Positions 7,945-16,911 of a stretch of 37,652 nt of DNA are shown here, piece after piece. The position numbers and the translations under genes are program-made. Where the stretch lies: contig JAEEVW010000033.1 in NCBI GenBank assembly GCA_016291085.1, forward strand, positions 1 through 37,652, written 5' to 3'. Origin of the DNA: Prevotella sp. GTDB taxonomy: Bacteria; Bacteroidota; Bacteroidia; Bacteroidales; Bacteroidaceae. The notes under the pieces are model-generated. The model worked only from the letters and a program-made list of their open reading frames with translations, ran no database searches and was not told the origin of the DNA. Each line of letters begins with the position of its first letter. The stretch's first letter is position 1.

Positions 7945-9387
7945 TTAACGGGATGGAGTGGGAGACTGGGAGTTATACATTCCGATCTGGTAGGCCCGCC
8001 AGAAGTTGGGTACACCATAACCGTAGATGTTGTCAGGGTGGGCGTAATTGTTGCTGGTCTGACGGACGAGTTCCATGATCTCCTCGGCAGTCTTGCCAGG
8101 CATTGCCTGCCACAGACAAGCCATCAGCCCGCAGACGATGGGAGTAGAGAATGAGGTTCCCATGTCGTCCATGATGACTCCGCGACCATTGACCAGCCGT
8201 GCAGGTGCTCCTGTGGCGACGACATCCGGTTTTACACGCTGGTCCTGTGTGGGCCCGACACTGCTGAATGGCGCTATCTTGTGTGACGGGTCGTCCATCA
8301 TGGCACCAACAGTCATGATATGATCCGCATCGGCAGGCACACCGATCTTTTTCCAGGTGCCCATTCCCAGGTTTCCAGCTGAATTGACGAGTATGATGCC
8401 CTTGGCAGCAAGCATGGACGCAGAGCGACTGATGAATGCCGTGCGCCCGTCGAGTTGCCACTGTTGGTAAGACATGAAATGGTGGTCGTACTCATGATAC
8501 CCCAACGACGAGTTGATGAGGTCGCAACCTACGGAGTCGGCAAATTCCGCTGCCATTGTCCAGTAGTCCTCCTCTACGGCCTGTTCCGTCTGTTGGTCTT
8601 CCGAACGCAACAGCCAGTAACTGGCCTTGGGTGCCGTGCCAATATAATAATAGGGCTCGTTCAAGGCCATAGCCGACAGCACCTTGGTGCCATGATCGGT
8701 CTCAGCATAAATGCTGGGCGACTGCGGATACACGAAGTCCCTTGTGCCACGAATGTCGACACGATGGAAGGCGGGAATGGCGTTCACGTTCTTGAAACCA
8801 CCGTCGATGACGGCAATCATCATGCCCTCACCACGCATACCGATGTCGTGGAGGCGCTCACCCTTTACGGCTTTGATTTGTGCCGCTGCAGTGCCATAAC
8901 GCTCACCGGTAACGCTGTCGCGCTCTTCGAAATGTTCGTGGTGTTTTGCTTTCAGTGCCGTTGGTGATACAGAATCAGGGGCTATCCATACCAGTTGGCT
9001 GCTCTTGACGCACGGCAGGCTATTAATAGTCTGTATGACTGTTGTGTCTTTGACGCGGATGAGGACTGTGTTCTGCCAACGGCTTTGCCCGATAATACTG
9101 ACGTCACGGCGCTCGATGAGTTGCATATAGCGATGGCTGACAGGCAGGTCGGTCGAGTCGACCTTCAACCCTTGTCGTTTGCGGCGTTCCACGCTGCGTC
9201 GAGACAGAAACCGTGTGGGGTGCTCCAGTGAGTAGCCGCTACCGTCTTTATCCGTCAGACTGACTCGGTAAATCCATGCGGGCCCGTTCTTGTAACGAAC
9301 CTTGCGTATGCCTTCCTGCTGGTTTGCGGCCCATAAGCCACTGACGAGCAGCATCAGTATGATGACAGTCAGTAGTCGTTGATTCAT
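7945..9387 (-). CDS. Secreted subtilisin-like serine protease (S8)
   Basis: A 480-residue protein with signal peptide MNQRLLTVIILMLLVSGLWA. A prodomain-like region (~25-165) precedes the S8 domain. The catalytic residues are visible: Asp195 in IAVIDGG, His232 in TDHGTKV, oxyanion Asn339 in NSAGN and Ser412 in GTSFSTPIVCG. It therefore looks active in the periplasm or outside the cell; substrate unknown. It lacks the long C-terminal beta-sandwich or sorting domain of many Bacteroidetes subtilases. The start at 9387 is set by the signal peptide. It is first gene of an operon with xseA and xseB, an unrelated function. Confidence 0.92.
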   Translation of the reverse strand: MNQRLLTVIILMLLVSGLWAANQQEGIRKVRYKNGPAWIYRVSLTDKDGSGYSLEHPTRFLSRRSVERRKRQGLKVDSTDLPVSHRYMQLIERRDVSIIGQSRWQNTVLIRVKDTTVIQTINSLPCVKSSQLVWIAPDSVSPTALKAKHHEHFEERDSVTGERYGTAAAQIKAVKGERLHDIGMRGEGMMIAVIDGGFKNVNAIPAFHRVDIRGTRDFVYPQSPSIYAETDHGTKVLSAMALNEPYYYIGTAPKASYWLLRSEDQQTEQAVEEDYWTMAAEFADSVGCDLINSSLGYHEYDHHFMSYQQWQLDGRTAFISRSASMLAAKGIILVNSAGNLGMGTWKKIGVPADADHIMTVGAMMDDPSHKIAPFSSVGPTQDQRVKPDVVATGAPARLVNGRGVIMDDMGTSFSTPIVCGLMACLWQAMPGKTAEEIMELVRQTSNNYAHPDNIYGYGVPNFWRAYQIGMYNSQSPTPSR

Positions 9388-9392
9388 GGCCG

Positions 9393-9424
9393 CAAAGATA
9401 ATAGAAAAAAACGACAACTCCAAG
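9393..9424 (-). promoter_or_regulatory. Promoter of the subtilase-xseAB operon, near-leaderless
   Basis: On the minus strand CTTG (9421-9424), 20 nt, TATCTTTG (9393-9400), with only 5 nt between the box and the ATG at 9387. Transcription would start at about the first codon. Confidence 0.65.
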
Positions 9425-9460
9425 CGAAATCCATTTTTCTTTATAAAAGAAGTCAAAACA

Positions 9461-9492
9461 TTTGGTGGTTTGCACAATAAGCAGTAATTTTG
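9461..9492 (+). promoter_or_regulatory. Promoter of the MATE operon (TTTGGTGG type)
   Basis: TTTGGTGG at 9461-9468, then TAATTTTGC with its first eight bases at 9485-9492. The gap between TTTG and the -7 box is exactly 20 nt. The extended TTTGGTGG recurs at three other promoters here. Confidence 0.8.
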
Positions 9493-9508
9493 CACATTAT
9501 TTAAATAT

Positions 9509-10861
9509 ATGGACAATAAACAAGCTGCATTGGAACTGGGGACGAAACCCGTTGGTAAGTTGTTGACGCAATATGCGTTGCCAGCCATCGTCGCCATGTC
9601 TGCGTCGTCATTATACAATATCATCGACCGCGCTTTCATCGGGCAAGTTGTGGGTCCGGAGGCTATTGCCGGCCTGGGCATCACGTTCCCCTTTATGAAC
9701 TTGAGTGCGGCGTTTGGTGCTGCTGTGGGTGTGGGCGCATCAACGTGTATCAGTGTGAAACTGGGTCAGCACGACTATAAGCGCGCTGAGCAATTGTTGG
9801 GCAATACGGTGACGCTGAACCTCATCGTGGGATTCCTGTTCATGGTCATTTGCTTGATATTCCTCGACCCCATCTTGCGTTTCTTCGGAGCCAGTGACGT
9901 GACGCTGCCCTATGCCCGCGAATTCATGATTGTCATCCTATTAGGTAATATGGTGACGCACATGTATTTTGGCATGAATGCCGTATTGAGAGCTGCTGGT
10001 AAACCCAAACATGCGATGTATGCCACGTTGTTTACGGTGGCGTGTAACATCGTGTTGGTTATCTCCTTCGTATGGTGGTTCCGATGGGGCATCCGAGGAG
10101 CTGCGTTGGCGACAGTAACTTCACAGACGCTGGCCTTGTGTTGGCAGATGTGGATATTCTCTGACAAGAAGGAACTGTTGCACTTGAAACGAGGTATCTA
10201 CCGCTTGAAGTCACAACTGGTGAAAAATATCATCGCCATTGGCATCTCGCCGTTCCTGATGAATGTCTGCTCGTGTGTCATCGTCATCTTCATGAACAAC
10301 CAGTTCGTCAGGTATGGTGGCGATATGGCCGTGGGTGCCTATTCGATAGCCAACTCGGTGGTCATGATGTTCTTTATGTTCGTCATGGGCATGAACCAAG
10401 GCATGCAGCCTATTGTGGGTTACAACTATGGCGCAGAGCGTTACGACCGCATGTTCCGTTGCTTGTGGCTGACCATTGCTGCTGCAACGGCCATCCTGTT
10501 GGTGGGCTGGACGCTTTCGATGCTGTTCCCCCGGCAGATTGCCCGCATCTTTACAACAGATGAAACACTGATAGCATTGGCAGCACGCGGTATCAAACTC
10601 GACATGCTGGTGTTCTTTGTGGTGGGTTCACAGGCCGTCATCACGAATTTCTTCCAATGCATCGGCAAGGTGAAAATCAGCATATTCCTGTCGTTGTCGC
10701 GACAGCTGACGTTGTTGTTGCCGATGGCTTACATATTCCCGTTGCTATGGGATTTGGATGGTGTGTGGTACTCGATGCCCGCCTCCGACTTCGGCTCGTT
10801 TGCAATGACGATACCGTTGCTGGTCTGGTATATGAAAAAACTTAAAGCTCATGGAAAATAA
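9509..10861 (+). CDS. MATE family efflux transporter
   Basis: A 450-residue inner-membrane protein with about twelve hydrophobic segments in two halves. Family marks include LLTQYALPAIVAMSASSLYNIIDRAFIGQ (first helix pair), LGITFPFMNLSAAFG, and in the second half MGMNQGMQPIVGYNYGA, the conserved QP..GYNYGA motif. Such proteins export cationic drugs or metabolites in exchange for sodium ions or protons; some family members flip lipids. The natural substrate here is unknown. It is first in a tight run with a kinase-like gene (11-bp overlap), a lipid A deacylase-like gene and a phosphoesterase. Confidence 0.94.
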   Translation: MDNKQAALELGTKPVGKLLTQYALPAIVAMSASSLYNIIDRAFIGQVVGPEAIAGLGITFPFMNLSAAFGAAVGVGASTCISVKLGQHDYKRAEQLLGNTVTLNLIVGFLFMVICLIFLDPILRFFGASDVTLPYAREFMIVILLGNMVTHMYFGMNAVLRAAGKPKHAMYATLFTVACNIVLVISFVWWFRWGIRGAALATVTSQTLALCWQMWIFSDKKELLHLKRGIYRLKSQLVKNIIAIGISPFLMNVCSCVIVIFMNNQFVRYGGDMAVGAYSIANSVVMMFFMFVMGMNQGMQPIVGYNYGAERYDRMFRCLWLTIAAATAILLVGWTLSMLFPRQIARIFTTDETLIALAARGIKLDMLVFFVVGSQAVITNFFQCIGKVKISIFLSLSRQLTLLLPMAYIFPLLWDLDGVWYSMPASDFGSFAMTIPLLVWYMKKLKAHGK

Positions 10862-11477
10862 TAAGCATATCATTATCTGTGTGGGTCGCCAGTTGGGTAG
10901 TGGCGGACACGACATCGCCCGAATGTTGGCGTTGGATTTCAATGCGAAGTATTACGACCAGGAACTGCTGAATCTGGCCGCTAAGGAGAGTGGCATCAGC
11001 GAGAAGTTCTTCGAGCAGAACGACGAGAAACGTGGCATATTCCGTTCGCTGTTCCACATGCATGCCTCGCACGTTGGTGATAATAACATGTACAACAACG
11101 ACTTCTCGCAGGAGAACCTGTTTAAGTTTCAGAGTGATGCCATTCTGAAGGCTGCCGATGAGGGCTCGTGTGTGTTTGTGGGTCGTTGTGCGGATTATGT
11201 CCTGCGTGAAAGGCCGAATGTGGTGAGTGTTTTTATCTCCGCTTCTAAGCGTTTTCGTATTGACCAGATTATGGCCAAGCAGCATCTCGATGTCCCTGAG
11301 GCGAACAAGTATATCAAACAGCGTGAGTCGCAGCGTGCTTCCTACTATAACTACTATACGGGCAAGAAGTGGGGTAGTGCAGAATCGTACGACCTCTGCG
11401 TAGACTCCAGCGTGCTGGGTTTGCAGGCTACAGAGAAATTCATTGCTGACTTCGTTCGTAAACGCTTCAAACTATGA
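10851..11477 (+). CDS. Cytidylate kinase-like family protein
   Basis: A 208-residue protein with a P-loop-like start IIICVGRQLGSGGHDIAR (GRQLGSGG in place of the classic GxxGxGKS) and FVGRCADYVLRERPNVVSVFI, REXQRASYYNYYTGKKWG and SYDLCVDSSVLG later. These mark the AAA_26/cytidylate kinase-like family common in Firmicutes and Bacteroidetes. True CMP kinase activity is not established for the family. It overlaps the MATE gene by 11 bp and the next gene by 4 (ATGA), so it is translated with them. Confidence 0.85.
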   Translation: MENNKHIIICVGRQLGSGGHDIARMLALDFNAKYYDQELLNLAAKESGISEKFFEQNDEKRGIFRSLFHMHASHVGDNNMYNNDFSQENLFKFQSDAILKAADEGSCVFVGRCADYVLRERPNVVSVFISASKRFRIDQIMAKQHLDVPEANKYIKQRESQRASYYNYYTGKKWGSAESYDLCVDSSVLGLQATEKFIADFVRKRFKL

Positions 11478-12520
11478 CAGGCATCGGGAGTCTCATTTGT
11501 GCGGCATTGTTTGCATTGTCTGATACGACAGTGACCATCCATCGGGTGGAGGCTGACGTGGTGCCCAGCGGCATCATTCAGACGAATGGCTATCTGCGCG
11601 AAGGAGGACCTTCGGGAGAACCGATGCGGACGTCGACGACCCTTCGTCTGAAATACACACAAATGCAGGGTGGCCAGCCTTCGAAGGTTGGTGCCTATCA
11701 CGGCATAGGCGTGGGATGCTTCCTTATCAACGAGCAACTGGGCAATCCCTTGACCGCCTATTTGGTACAGGGCGCACCGCTGGTCAATCTGTCTCGGGCG
11801 GTATCGCTCAACTACGAATTGAACCTCGGTCTTTCAATGGGGTGGCATGCTTACGACGGCGAGAACAATCGGGAGAACCACGTGCTTGGCTCGCGTACCA
11901 ATTGTTATATCGGTGCCGATGTGTATTTCCGTGTCCGCTTGGGACGCCATTGGGATGCGAACATCGGCTATGGCTATGCACATTTCTCGAATGCCAATCT
12001 GAAAATGCCCAACGAGGGTATGCATACGATGGGTGGTCGATTGTCGCTGGCTTATTATATCCATCGTGACCTTCGCGAACCGAGAGCTTCTCTGCTTACT
12101 GCTCCTACTATGCCCAAGGGACGGCATTGGGTGACTGACTTGCTGTTTTATGGCGGAGCGAAGAAAAAGAGCTTGCAGAATCCTGAAACGTATTGGTTGG
12201 GTGGTTTCTCCGTCAGTCCGATGTATCGGTTGAACGAAGCCTTTGCCATGGGTCCCTCTTTGGATGGCGTATACGATAATAGCGTAGAGAGTCCTCTGTC
12301 GTTGGGTGCTCAGGCACGTGCTGAACTGACAATGCCTGTCTTCAGGGCCAGCGGAGGCGTCGGCTATTATTTCCTTGGAGGCATGAAATGTGTCTACGAG
12401 ACGTTGGCATTCAAGATAGACGTGACGCGCCACCTGTTCCTGAACATCGGCTATTGCTTTTACAACTACAATTACACGAACAACCTGATGCTGGGCATCG
12501 GATATAGATTTGGCTCATGA
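11474..12520 (+). CDS. PagL-like lipid A deacylase (acyloxyacyl hydrolase)
   Basis: A 348-residue predicted outer-membrane barrel protein with a short hydrophobic start (IGSLICAALFALS). YGYAHFSNANLKMPNEGMHTMGG around residues 174-196 matches the PagL pattern HxSN..L..PN.G, with the catalytic His and Ser inside the HFS triplet. PagL removes the 3-position acyl chain from lipid A. The protein is about twice the size of classic PagL, with extra strands before and after, as usual in Bacteroidetes members. It overlaps its neighbours on both sides by 4 bp. Confidence 0.75.
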   Translation: MTGIGSLICAALFALSDTTVTIHRVEADVVPSGIIQTNGYLREGGPSGEPMRTSTTLRLKYTQMQGGQPSKVGAYHGIGVGCFLINEQLGNPLTAYLVQGAPLVNLSRAVSLNYELNLGLSMGWHAYDGENNRENHVLGSRTNCYIGADVYFRVRLGRHWDANIGYGYAHFSNANLKMPNEGMHTMGGRLSLAYYIHRDLREPRASLLTAPTMPKGRHWVTDLLFYGGAKKKSLQNPETYWLGGFSVSPMYRLNEAFAMGPSLDGVYDNSVESPLSLGAQARAELTMPVFRASGGVGYYFLGGMKCVYETLAFKIDVTRHLFLNIGYCFYNYNYTNNLMLGIGYRFGS

Positions 12521-13008
12521 AGAAAATAGGAATCATCAGCGACACCCACGCTTATTGGGACGACAAATACCTGCACTACTTCGAACCCTGCGACGAGATA
12601 TGGCACGCAGGCGACATCGGTAGTGTCGAGGTGGCTGAACGACTGGCTGCTTTCCGTCCGTTCCGCGCTGTCTGCGGCAACTGCGACGGGGGCGACCTGC
12701 GATTGATGTATCGCGAACTGAACCGATTCAAAATCGAGGATGTCGACGTGCTCATCAAGCATATCGGAGGCTATCCGGGCAACTACGACTACTCTGTGCG
12801 AGGAATGCTCTACGCCAATCCGCCCCAGCTCTTTGTGGCAGGCCATTCGCACATCCTCAAGGTGAAGTTCGACAAGACGCTCAACATGCTGCACATCAAC
12901 CCTGGGGCTGCGGGCTTGCAGGGCTGGCACAAGGAACGCACACTGATAAGATTGACCATCGAAGGCAATAAATTCGGTGATTGTGAAGTTATTACATTAG
13001 GGAGATAA
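12517..13008 (+). CDS. YfcE/MJ0936-type metallophosphoesterase
   Basis: A 163-residue cytoplasmic enzyme with the whole metallophosphoesterase set: GIISDTHAYW (Asp, His), HAGDIG (Asp), CGNCDGG (Asn), HIGGYPG (His) and AGHSHI (two His). The family binds two metal ions and hydrolyses phosphodiester or pyrophosphate bonds; the real substrate is unknown. CGNCD is the family's GNCD variant. It overlaps the previous gene by ATGA and ends 4 nt before a small membrane protein gene. Confidence 0.93.
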   Translation: MKKIGIISDTHAYWDDKYLHYFEPCDEIWHAGDIGSVEVAERLAAFRPFRAVCGNCDGGDLRLMYRELNRFKIEDVDVLIKHIGGYPGNYDYSVRGMLYANPPQLFVAGHSHILKVKFDKTLNMLHINPGAAGLQGWHKERTLIRLTIEGNKFGDCEVITLGR

Positions 13009-13012
13009 GATT

Positions 13013-13201
13013 ATGAATAAAATCTCAACAAAGGATTTAAAAATTGTTTTGTTTTTAATAGCAGGTTATTTCCTGTTTGCAATCTTTGCAGATTGGCTTG
13101 AAGACTTATGGGGAATCAATCGCTTAGTAAGATTTCTTCTGGCGTGTGTTTTCGGTCTCGTTATGAGTGTTATCATTCACTTTACAAAATTGGATAAATA
13201 A
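13013..13201 (+). CDS. Small two-helix membrane protein (62 aa)
   Basis: A 62-residue protein, MNKISTKDLKIVLFLIAGYF, with hydrophobic helices at about 10-27 and 39-57 joined by DWLEDLWGINRLV. It fits the space between the phosphoesterase and rfbB, in the same direction, 4 nt after one and 11 nt before the other. Its DNA is clearly more AT-rich than its neighbours, suggesting recent arrival or weak selection. No family was recognised. The position in a tight operon supports it being real. Confidence 0.65.
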   Translation: MNKISTKDLKIVLFLIAGYFLFAIFADWLEDLWGINRLVRFLLACVFGLVMSVIIHFTKLDK

Positions 13202-13212
13202 TTATTTATAAT

Positions 13213-14349
13213 ATGAAAAGAACAATCGTTATTACTGGTGGCGCAGGCTTTATTGGAAGCCACGTGGTGCGCCTTTTCGTGAACAAGTATCCCGAGTATC
13301 ACATTATTAATTTGGACAAGCTGACGTATGCCGGCAATCTGGCTAATCTGAAGGACATCGAGGACAAGCCCAACTACGAGTTTGTGAAGATGGACATCTG
13401 CGACTTCGACGCTTTCTACAAGCTGATGCAGGACAAGAAGGTCGATGGCATTATCCATCTCGCTGCCGAGAGTCATGTCGACCGTTCGATTAAGGACCCG
13501 TTTACGTTCGCTAAGACCAACGTGATGGGTACGCTGTCGCTGCTCCAGGCTGCCAAGCTGTATTGGGAAAGCCTGCCTGAGCGTTACGAGGGCAAGCGCT
13601 TCTACCACATCTCGACCGATGAGGTGTATGGTGCACTGGAACTGACGCACCCCGAGGGCATCGAGCCTCCGTTTACCACGACGGCATCGAGCGCTGAGCA
13701 CCATCTGGCTTATGGCGACAAGTTCTTCTTGGAGACCACGAAGTACAATCCGCATTCACCGTATTCAGCTGCAAAAGCAAGTAGCGACCACTTCGTTCGT
13801 GCCTATCACGACACCTACGGCATGCCCGTCATTGTCACCAACTGCTCGAACAACTATGGCCCCTATCAGTTCCCTGAGAAGCTGATTCCGCTGTTCATCA
13901 ATAATATCCGTCACCGCAAGCCGCTGCCCGTTTATGGCAAGGGCGAGAACGTGCGCGACTGGTTGTTCGTTGAGGACCACGCCCGTGCCATCGACCTCAT
14001 TTTCCACAAGGGTCTGATTGCCGAGACTTACAACATCGGTGGTTTCAACGAGTGGAAGAACATCGATATTATCAAGGTGGTCATCAACACCGTCGACCGT
14101 CTGCTGGGACGTAAGGAAGGCGAGGATATGGATCTCATCACCTTCGTTACCGATCGTGCTGGTCACGACCTGCGTTATGCTATCGACAGTTCGAAACTCC
14201 AGAAGGAACTCGGCTGGGAACCCTCATTGCAGTTCGAGGAGGGCATCGAGAAGACCGTCCGCTGGTATCTCGACAACCAGGAGTGGCTCGATAACGTCAC
14301 CTCGGGCGACTATCAGAAGTATTACGAAAAGATGTATAACAACAGATGA
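13213..14349 (+). CDS. rfbB: dTDP-glucose 4,6-dehydratase
   Basis: A 378-residue SDR enzyme making dTDP-4-keto-6-deoxyglucose, the shared precursor of rhamnose and amino deoxysugars. [12 protein letters not shown] (6-17) binds [26 protein letters not shown] and the Tyr184-x3-Lys188 pair in [12 protein letters not shown] are catalytic. [13 protein letters not shown] and [16 protein letters not shown] are family marks. It heads the sugar cluster and overlaps purT by ATGA. No rmlA, rmlC or rmlD is present, so dTDP-glucose must be made from elsewhere. Confidence 0.96.
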   Translation: MKRTIVITGGAGFIGSHVVRLFVNKYPEYHIINLDKLTYAGNLANLKDIEDKPNYEFVKMDICDFDAFYKLMQDKKVDGIIHLAAESHVDRSIKDPFTFAKTNVMGTLSLLQAAKLYWESLPERYEGKRFYHISTDEVYGALELTHPEGIEPPFTTTASSAEHHLAYGDKFFLETTKYNPHSPYSAAKASSDHFVRAYHDTYGMPVIVTNCSNNYGPYQFPEKLIPLFINNIRHRKPLPVYGKGENVRDWLFVEDHARAIDLIFHKGLIAETYNIGGFNEWKNIDIIKVVINTVDRLLGRKEGEDMDLITFVTDRAGHDLRYAIDSSKLQKELGWEPSLQFEEGIEKTVRWYLDNQEWLDNVTSGDYQKYYEKMYNNR

Positions 14350-15548
14350 AAAAGATATTGCTGTTAGGCTCAGGCGAACTGGGCAAGGAGTTTGTGATTG
14401 CTGCTATGCGTGCAGGACAGTACGTGATTGCCTGTGACCGCTACGACAATGCGCCGGCCATGCAGGTGGCCGACGAGCGCGAGGTGTTCTCGATGCTTGA
14501 TGGTGATGCGCTTGAAGCTGTGGTGAATAAGCATAAGCCTGACATCATCGTGCCAGAAATTGAGGCTATCCGTACGGAGCGCCTGTTTAAGTTCGAGGAG
14601 CAGGGCATTCAGGTGGTTCCGAGTGCCCGTGCCGTTAACTTCACGATGAACCGTCGTGCTATCCGTGACCTCGCAGCCAAAGAACTCGGTCTGCGTACCG
14701 CTAAGTATTTCTATGCCAAAACCTACGATGAGTTCAAGGCAGCTGCAGAGGAAATTGGGTTCCCCTGTGTGGTAAAACCCCTGATGTCGTCGTCTGGTCA
14801 TGGACAGAGCTATGTTCACAACGAGGGTGAACTCGAGCAGGCTTTCAAGGAGGCTATGGAGGGTTCGCGTGGCGACGTGAAGGAAGTGATTATCGAGGAG
14901 TTCATCGACTTCGACTCTGAGTTCACGCTGCTCACCGTTACCCAGCAGCACGGCTGGCCCACGCTGTTCTGTCCGCCAATAGGACACGTGCAGAAGTCGG
15001 GCGACTATCGTGAGTCGTGGCAACCGTACAAGATCAGTGATGAGGCGCTGAAACAGGCTCAGACGATGGCCGACAAGGTGACGAAGGCCTTGACGGGTGC
15101 TGGCATCTGGGGCGTCGAGTTCTTCCTGACGAAGCAGGGCGAGGTTATCTTCTCGGAGTTGAGCCCCCGTCCACACGATACGGGTATGGTGACGTTGGGT
15201 CACACCATCAACCTCAGCGAGTTTGAGCTGCATTTCCGTGCCGTGATGGGACTGCCCATTGCCGGCATCCATCTGGAGCATGCTGGCGCTTCTGCTGTCA
15301 TACTGTCGCCGAAGGAGGCTTCAACACCTGTCGACCGCTCGCTGCTTGACTATAACTTCGTCGACGCCTTGAAGGAAGACCGCACGCGCATCCGCATCTT
15401 CGGCAAGCCCGAGGCTCACAAGGGCCGTCGCATGGGTGTCGTGCTGTGCTATGGTGAAGTCGGCGATGATATCAATGCGTTGCGCGACAAAGCCAAACGC
15501 TTGGCAAAGACCGTGCTTGGCACAGATCCGTATGATAAGTTAAGGTAA
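14346..15548 (+). CDS. purT: Formate-dependent phosphoribosylglycinamide formyltransferase
   Basis: A 400-residue ATP-grasp enzyme that joins formate to GAR in purine synthesis, replacing folate-dependent PurN. Visible marks: [19 protein letters not shown] at the start, [20 protein letters not shown], the [19 protein letters not shown]-grasp loop, [25 protein letters not shown] and [17 protein letters not shown]. Identity to the E. coli enzyme is visibly high throughout, so this is a true PurT. It lies between two dTDP-sugar genes, overlapping both, which is unexpected for a purine gene; see findings. Confidence 0.95.
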   Translation: MKKILLLGSGELGKEFVIAAMRAGQYVIACDRYDNAPAMQVADEREVFSMLDGDALEAVVNKHKPDIIVPEIEAIRTERLFKFEEQGIQVVPSARAVNFTMNRRAIRDLAAKELGLRTAKYFYAKTYDEFKAAAEEIGFPCVVKPLMSSSGHGQSYVHNEGELEQAFKEAMEGSRGDVKEVIIEEFIDFDSEFTLLTVTQQHGWPTLFCPPIGHVQKSGDYRESWQPYKISDEALKQAQTMADKVTKALTGAGIWGVEFFLTKQGEVIFSELSPRPHDTGMVTLGHTINLSEFELHFRAVMGLPIAGIHLEHAGASAVILSPKEASTPVDRSLLDYNFVDALKEDRTRIRIFGKPEAHKGRRMGVVLCYGEVGDDINALRDKAKRLAKTVLGTDPYDKLR

Positions 15549-15952
15549 TGGATATTAAGATTATCGACCTGCCCAAGATTACTGATCCTCGTGGCAATCT
15601 GACGTTTGCTGAGGCTCAGTCGATGGTGCCCTTCGACATCAAGCGTGCCTATTGGGTTTACGATGTGCCTGGTGGCGAGAGCCGTGGCGGTCATGCCCAC
15701 AAGCAGCTGAAGCAGTTCGTTATCGCTTTGAGTGGTTCGTTCCACGTGACGCTCGACGATGGTCATGAGCGCAAGACGGTGCTGCTGAACCATCCTTGGC
15801 AGGGGCTGTTGATTGATATCAACACGTGGCGCACGCTCGATGATTTCTCGTCGGGTGCCGTGTGCTTGGTGCTGGCCTCCGAGCATTACGATGAGGATGA
15901 CTATATCTACGATTACGATGAGTTTTTGAAATACGTAGGATGTTCGAAATAG
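15548..15952 (+). CDS. dTDP-4-keto-6-deoxyhexose 3,4-ketoisomerase (FdtA/QdtA type)
   Basis: A 134-residue cupin protein with LPKITDPRGNLTFAEAQ, FDIKRAYWVYDVPGGESRGGHAHKQLKQF, HVTLDDG and LLIDINTWRTLDDFSSGAVCLVLASEHYDEDDYI. These are the WxcM/FdtA family marks, with the GGHAHK histidines in the active site. It moves the keto group from C4 to C3 before transamination. FdtA gives the galacto, QdtA the gluco product; the sequence does not tell me which. It shares one base with purT and overlaps the acetyltransferase by 13 bp. Confidence 0.9.
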   Translation: MDIKIIDLPKITDPRGNLTFAEAQSMVPFDIKRAYWVYDVPGGESRGGHAHKQLKQFVIALSGSFHVTLDDGHERKTVLLNHPWQGLLIDINTWRTLDDFSSGAVCLVLASEHYDEDDYIYDYDEFLKYVGCSK

Positions 15953-16881
15953 TAAGATACACCGCTGTAAAGGCTGACGAATGGAACGCGTTCGTGGCTC
16001 GGTCGAAGAACGGTACGTTTCTCTTTGATCGTGGCTACATGGACTACCACAGCGACCGTTTCTGCGACTATTCGCTGATGTTCTATGCGGGTGGGCGCCT
16101 GTTGGCTGTGCTGCCTGCACATGCAAGTGGTGACACGCTGTGCTCGCATCGCGGACTGACTTATGGCGGACTGCTGATGAGCGAACAACTGACGATTGCC
16201 GAGACGATGACACTGTTTCGCGAGTTGAACGACATGCTGCGCGCTGAGGGGTTCCGTCACGTCAGCTACAAAGCCATTCCTTGGATATATCATCGCCTGT
16301 CGGCCGAGGAGGATCTCTATGCGCTCTATCACGAGTGTAAGGCGCGCATCGTGGCTCGCGACTATTCCACTAATATTTTCCTGGGTGCCAATCTGCGCTG
16401 GGAACGCGTGCGCCGTCGTGGCATTGTGCGTGCCGAACGGGCAGGGCTGTATGTTGAAATCAGCGATAGCTATGGCGACTTCTGGCAGGTGCTGGCTGAT
16501 AACCTGGGTACGAAGTATGGCGTCCGTCCTGTGCATACACTTGACGAGATTGAACTGCTGCACCAGCGGTTCCCCAAGAACATCGTGCTGTATCAGGCCG
16601 TCCGCGATGGTGAAGTGCTGGGTGGCGTGGTGCTTTACGTGACGCCACAGGTGGTACACGCGCAGTATAGCTCGGCGACACCCGAGGGTAAGAGTCTGGG
16701 GGCCATTGACCTCATCTACGACCGCATCATGCACCAAGACTACAAGGACTATCCATATTTCGACTTCGGACGCTCCACGGAGAATGCAGACGGCAGCGGA
16801 CTCAACGAGACGCTGGTCTTCCAGAAGGAAGGTTTCGGAGCCCGAGGCCTGTGTTACGATATCTACGAATGGGATGTTTAA
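15940..16881 (+). CDS. GNAT/FemAB-like N-acyltransferase of the dTDP-sugar cluster
   Basis: A 313-residue protein with two GNAT-type folds. The N-terminal part includes GTFLFDRGYMDYH and FRHVSYKAIPWIYH; the second holds VRRRGIVRAERAGL, LYQAVRDGEVLGGVVLYVT, YSSATPEGKSLGAIDLIYD and YFDFGRSTEN, the acyl-CoA/peptidoglycan-bridge type (BioF2/FemAB) pattern. From its place, it probably acylates the amino sugar made by the neighbouring aminotransferase. Most Fdt/Qdt pathways use a left-handed helix acetyltransferase (FdtC/QdtC) instead, so this is an unrelated replacement. The donor is unknown. Confidence 0.75.
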   Translation: MFEIVRYTAVKADEWNAFVARSKNGTFLFDRGYMDYHSDRFCDYSLMFYAGGRLLAVLPAHASGDTLCSHRGLTYGGLLMSEQLTIAETMTLFRELNDMLRAEGFRHVSYKAIPWIYHRLSAEEDLYALYHECKARIVARDYSTNIFLGANLRWERVRRRGIVRAERAGLYVEISDSYGDFWQVLADNLGTKYGVRPVHTLDEIELLHQRFPKNIVLYQAVRDGEVLGGVVLYVTPQVVHAQYSSATPEGKSLGAIDLIYDRIMHQDYKDYPYFDFGRSTENADGSGLNETLVFQKEGFGARGLCYDIYEWDV

Positions 16882-16911
16882 GGGAAAAGTGAATAGTGAA
16901 AAGTGAATAAT
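16879..16911. repeat. GTGAAAA-type heptamer array before fdtB
   Basis: The acetyltransferase stop TAA (16879-16881) is followed by AGGGAAAAGTGAATAGTGAA and AAGTGAATAAT up to the ATG at 16912. The unit is AGTGAAA/AGTGAAT, period 7, with TGA or TAG in all frames. Confidence 0.85.

Noticed and set aside
7935..8018. N-terminal extension of XseA by 28 residues
   Set aside because: It overlaps the end of the subtilase gene and is not like XseA; MNATHFSL is the family start.
9388..9684. N-terminal extension of the subtilase by 99 residues
   Set aside because: It would cover both divergent promoters and part of the MATE gene; the ATG at 9387 begins a clear signal peptide.
14346..15548. PurT-like protein as a sugar N-formylating enzyme
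   Set aside because: The sequence is close to true PurT all along, with the GAR and formate segments kept; only its position suggests a sugar role.
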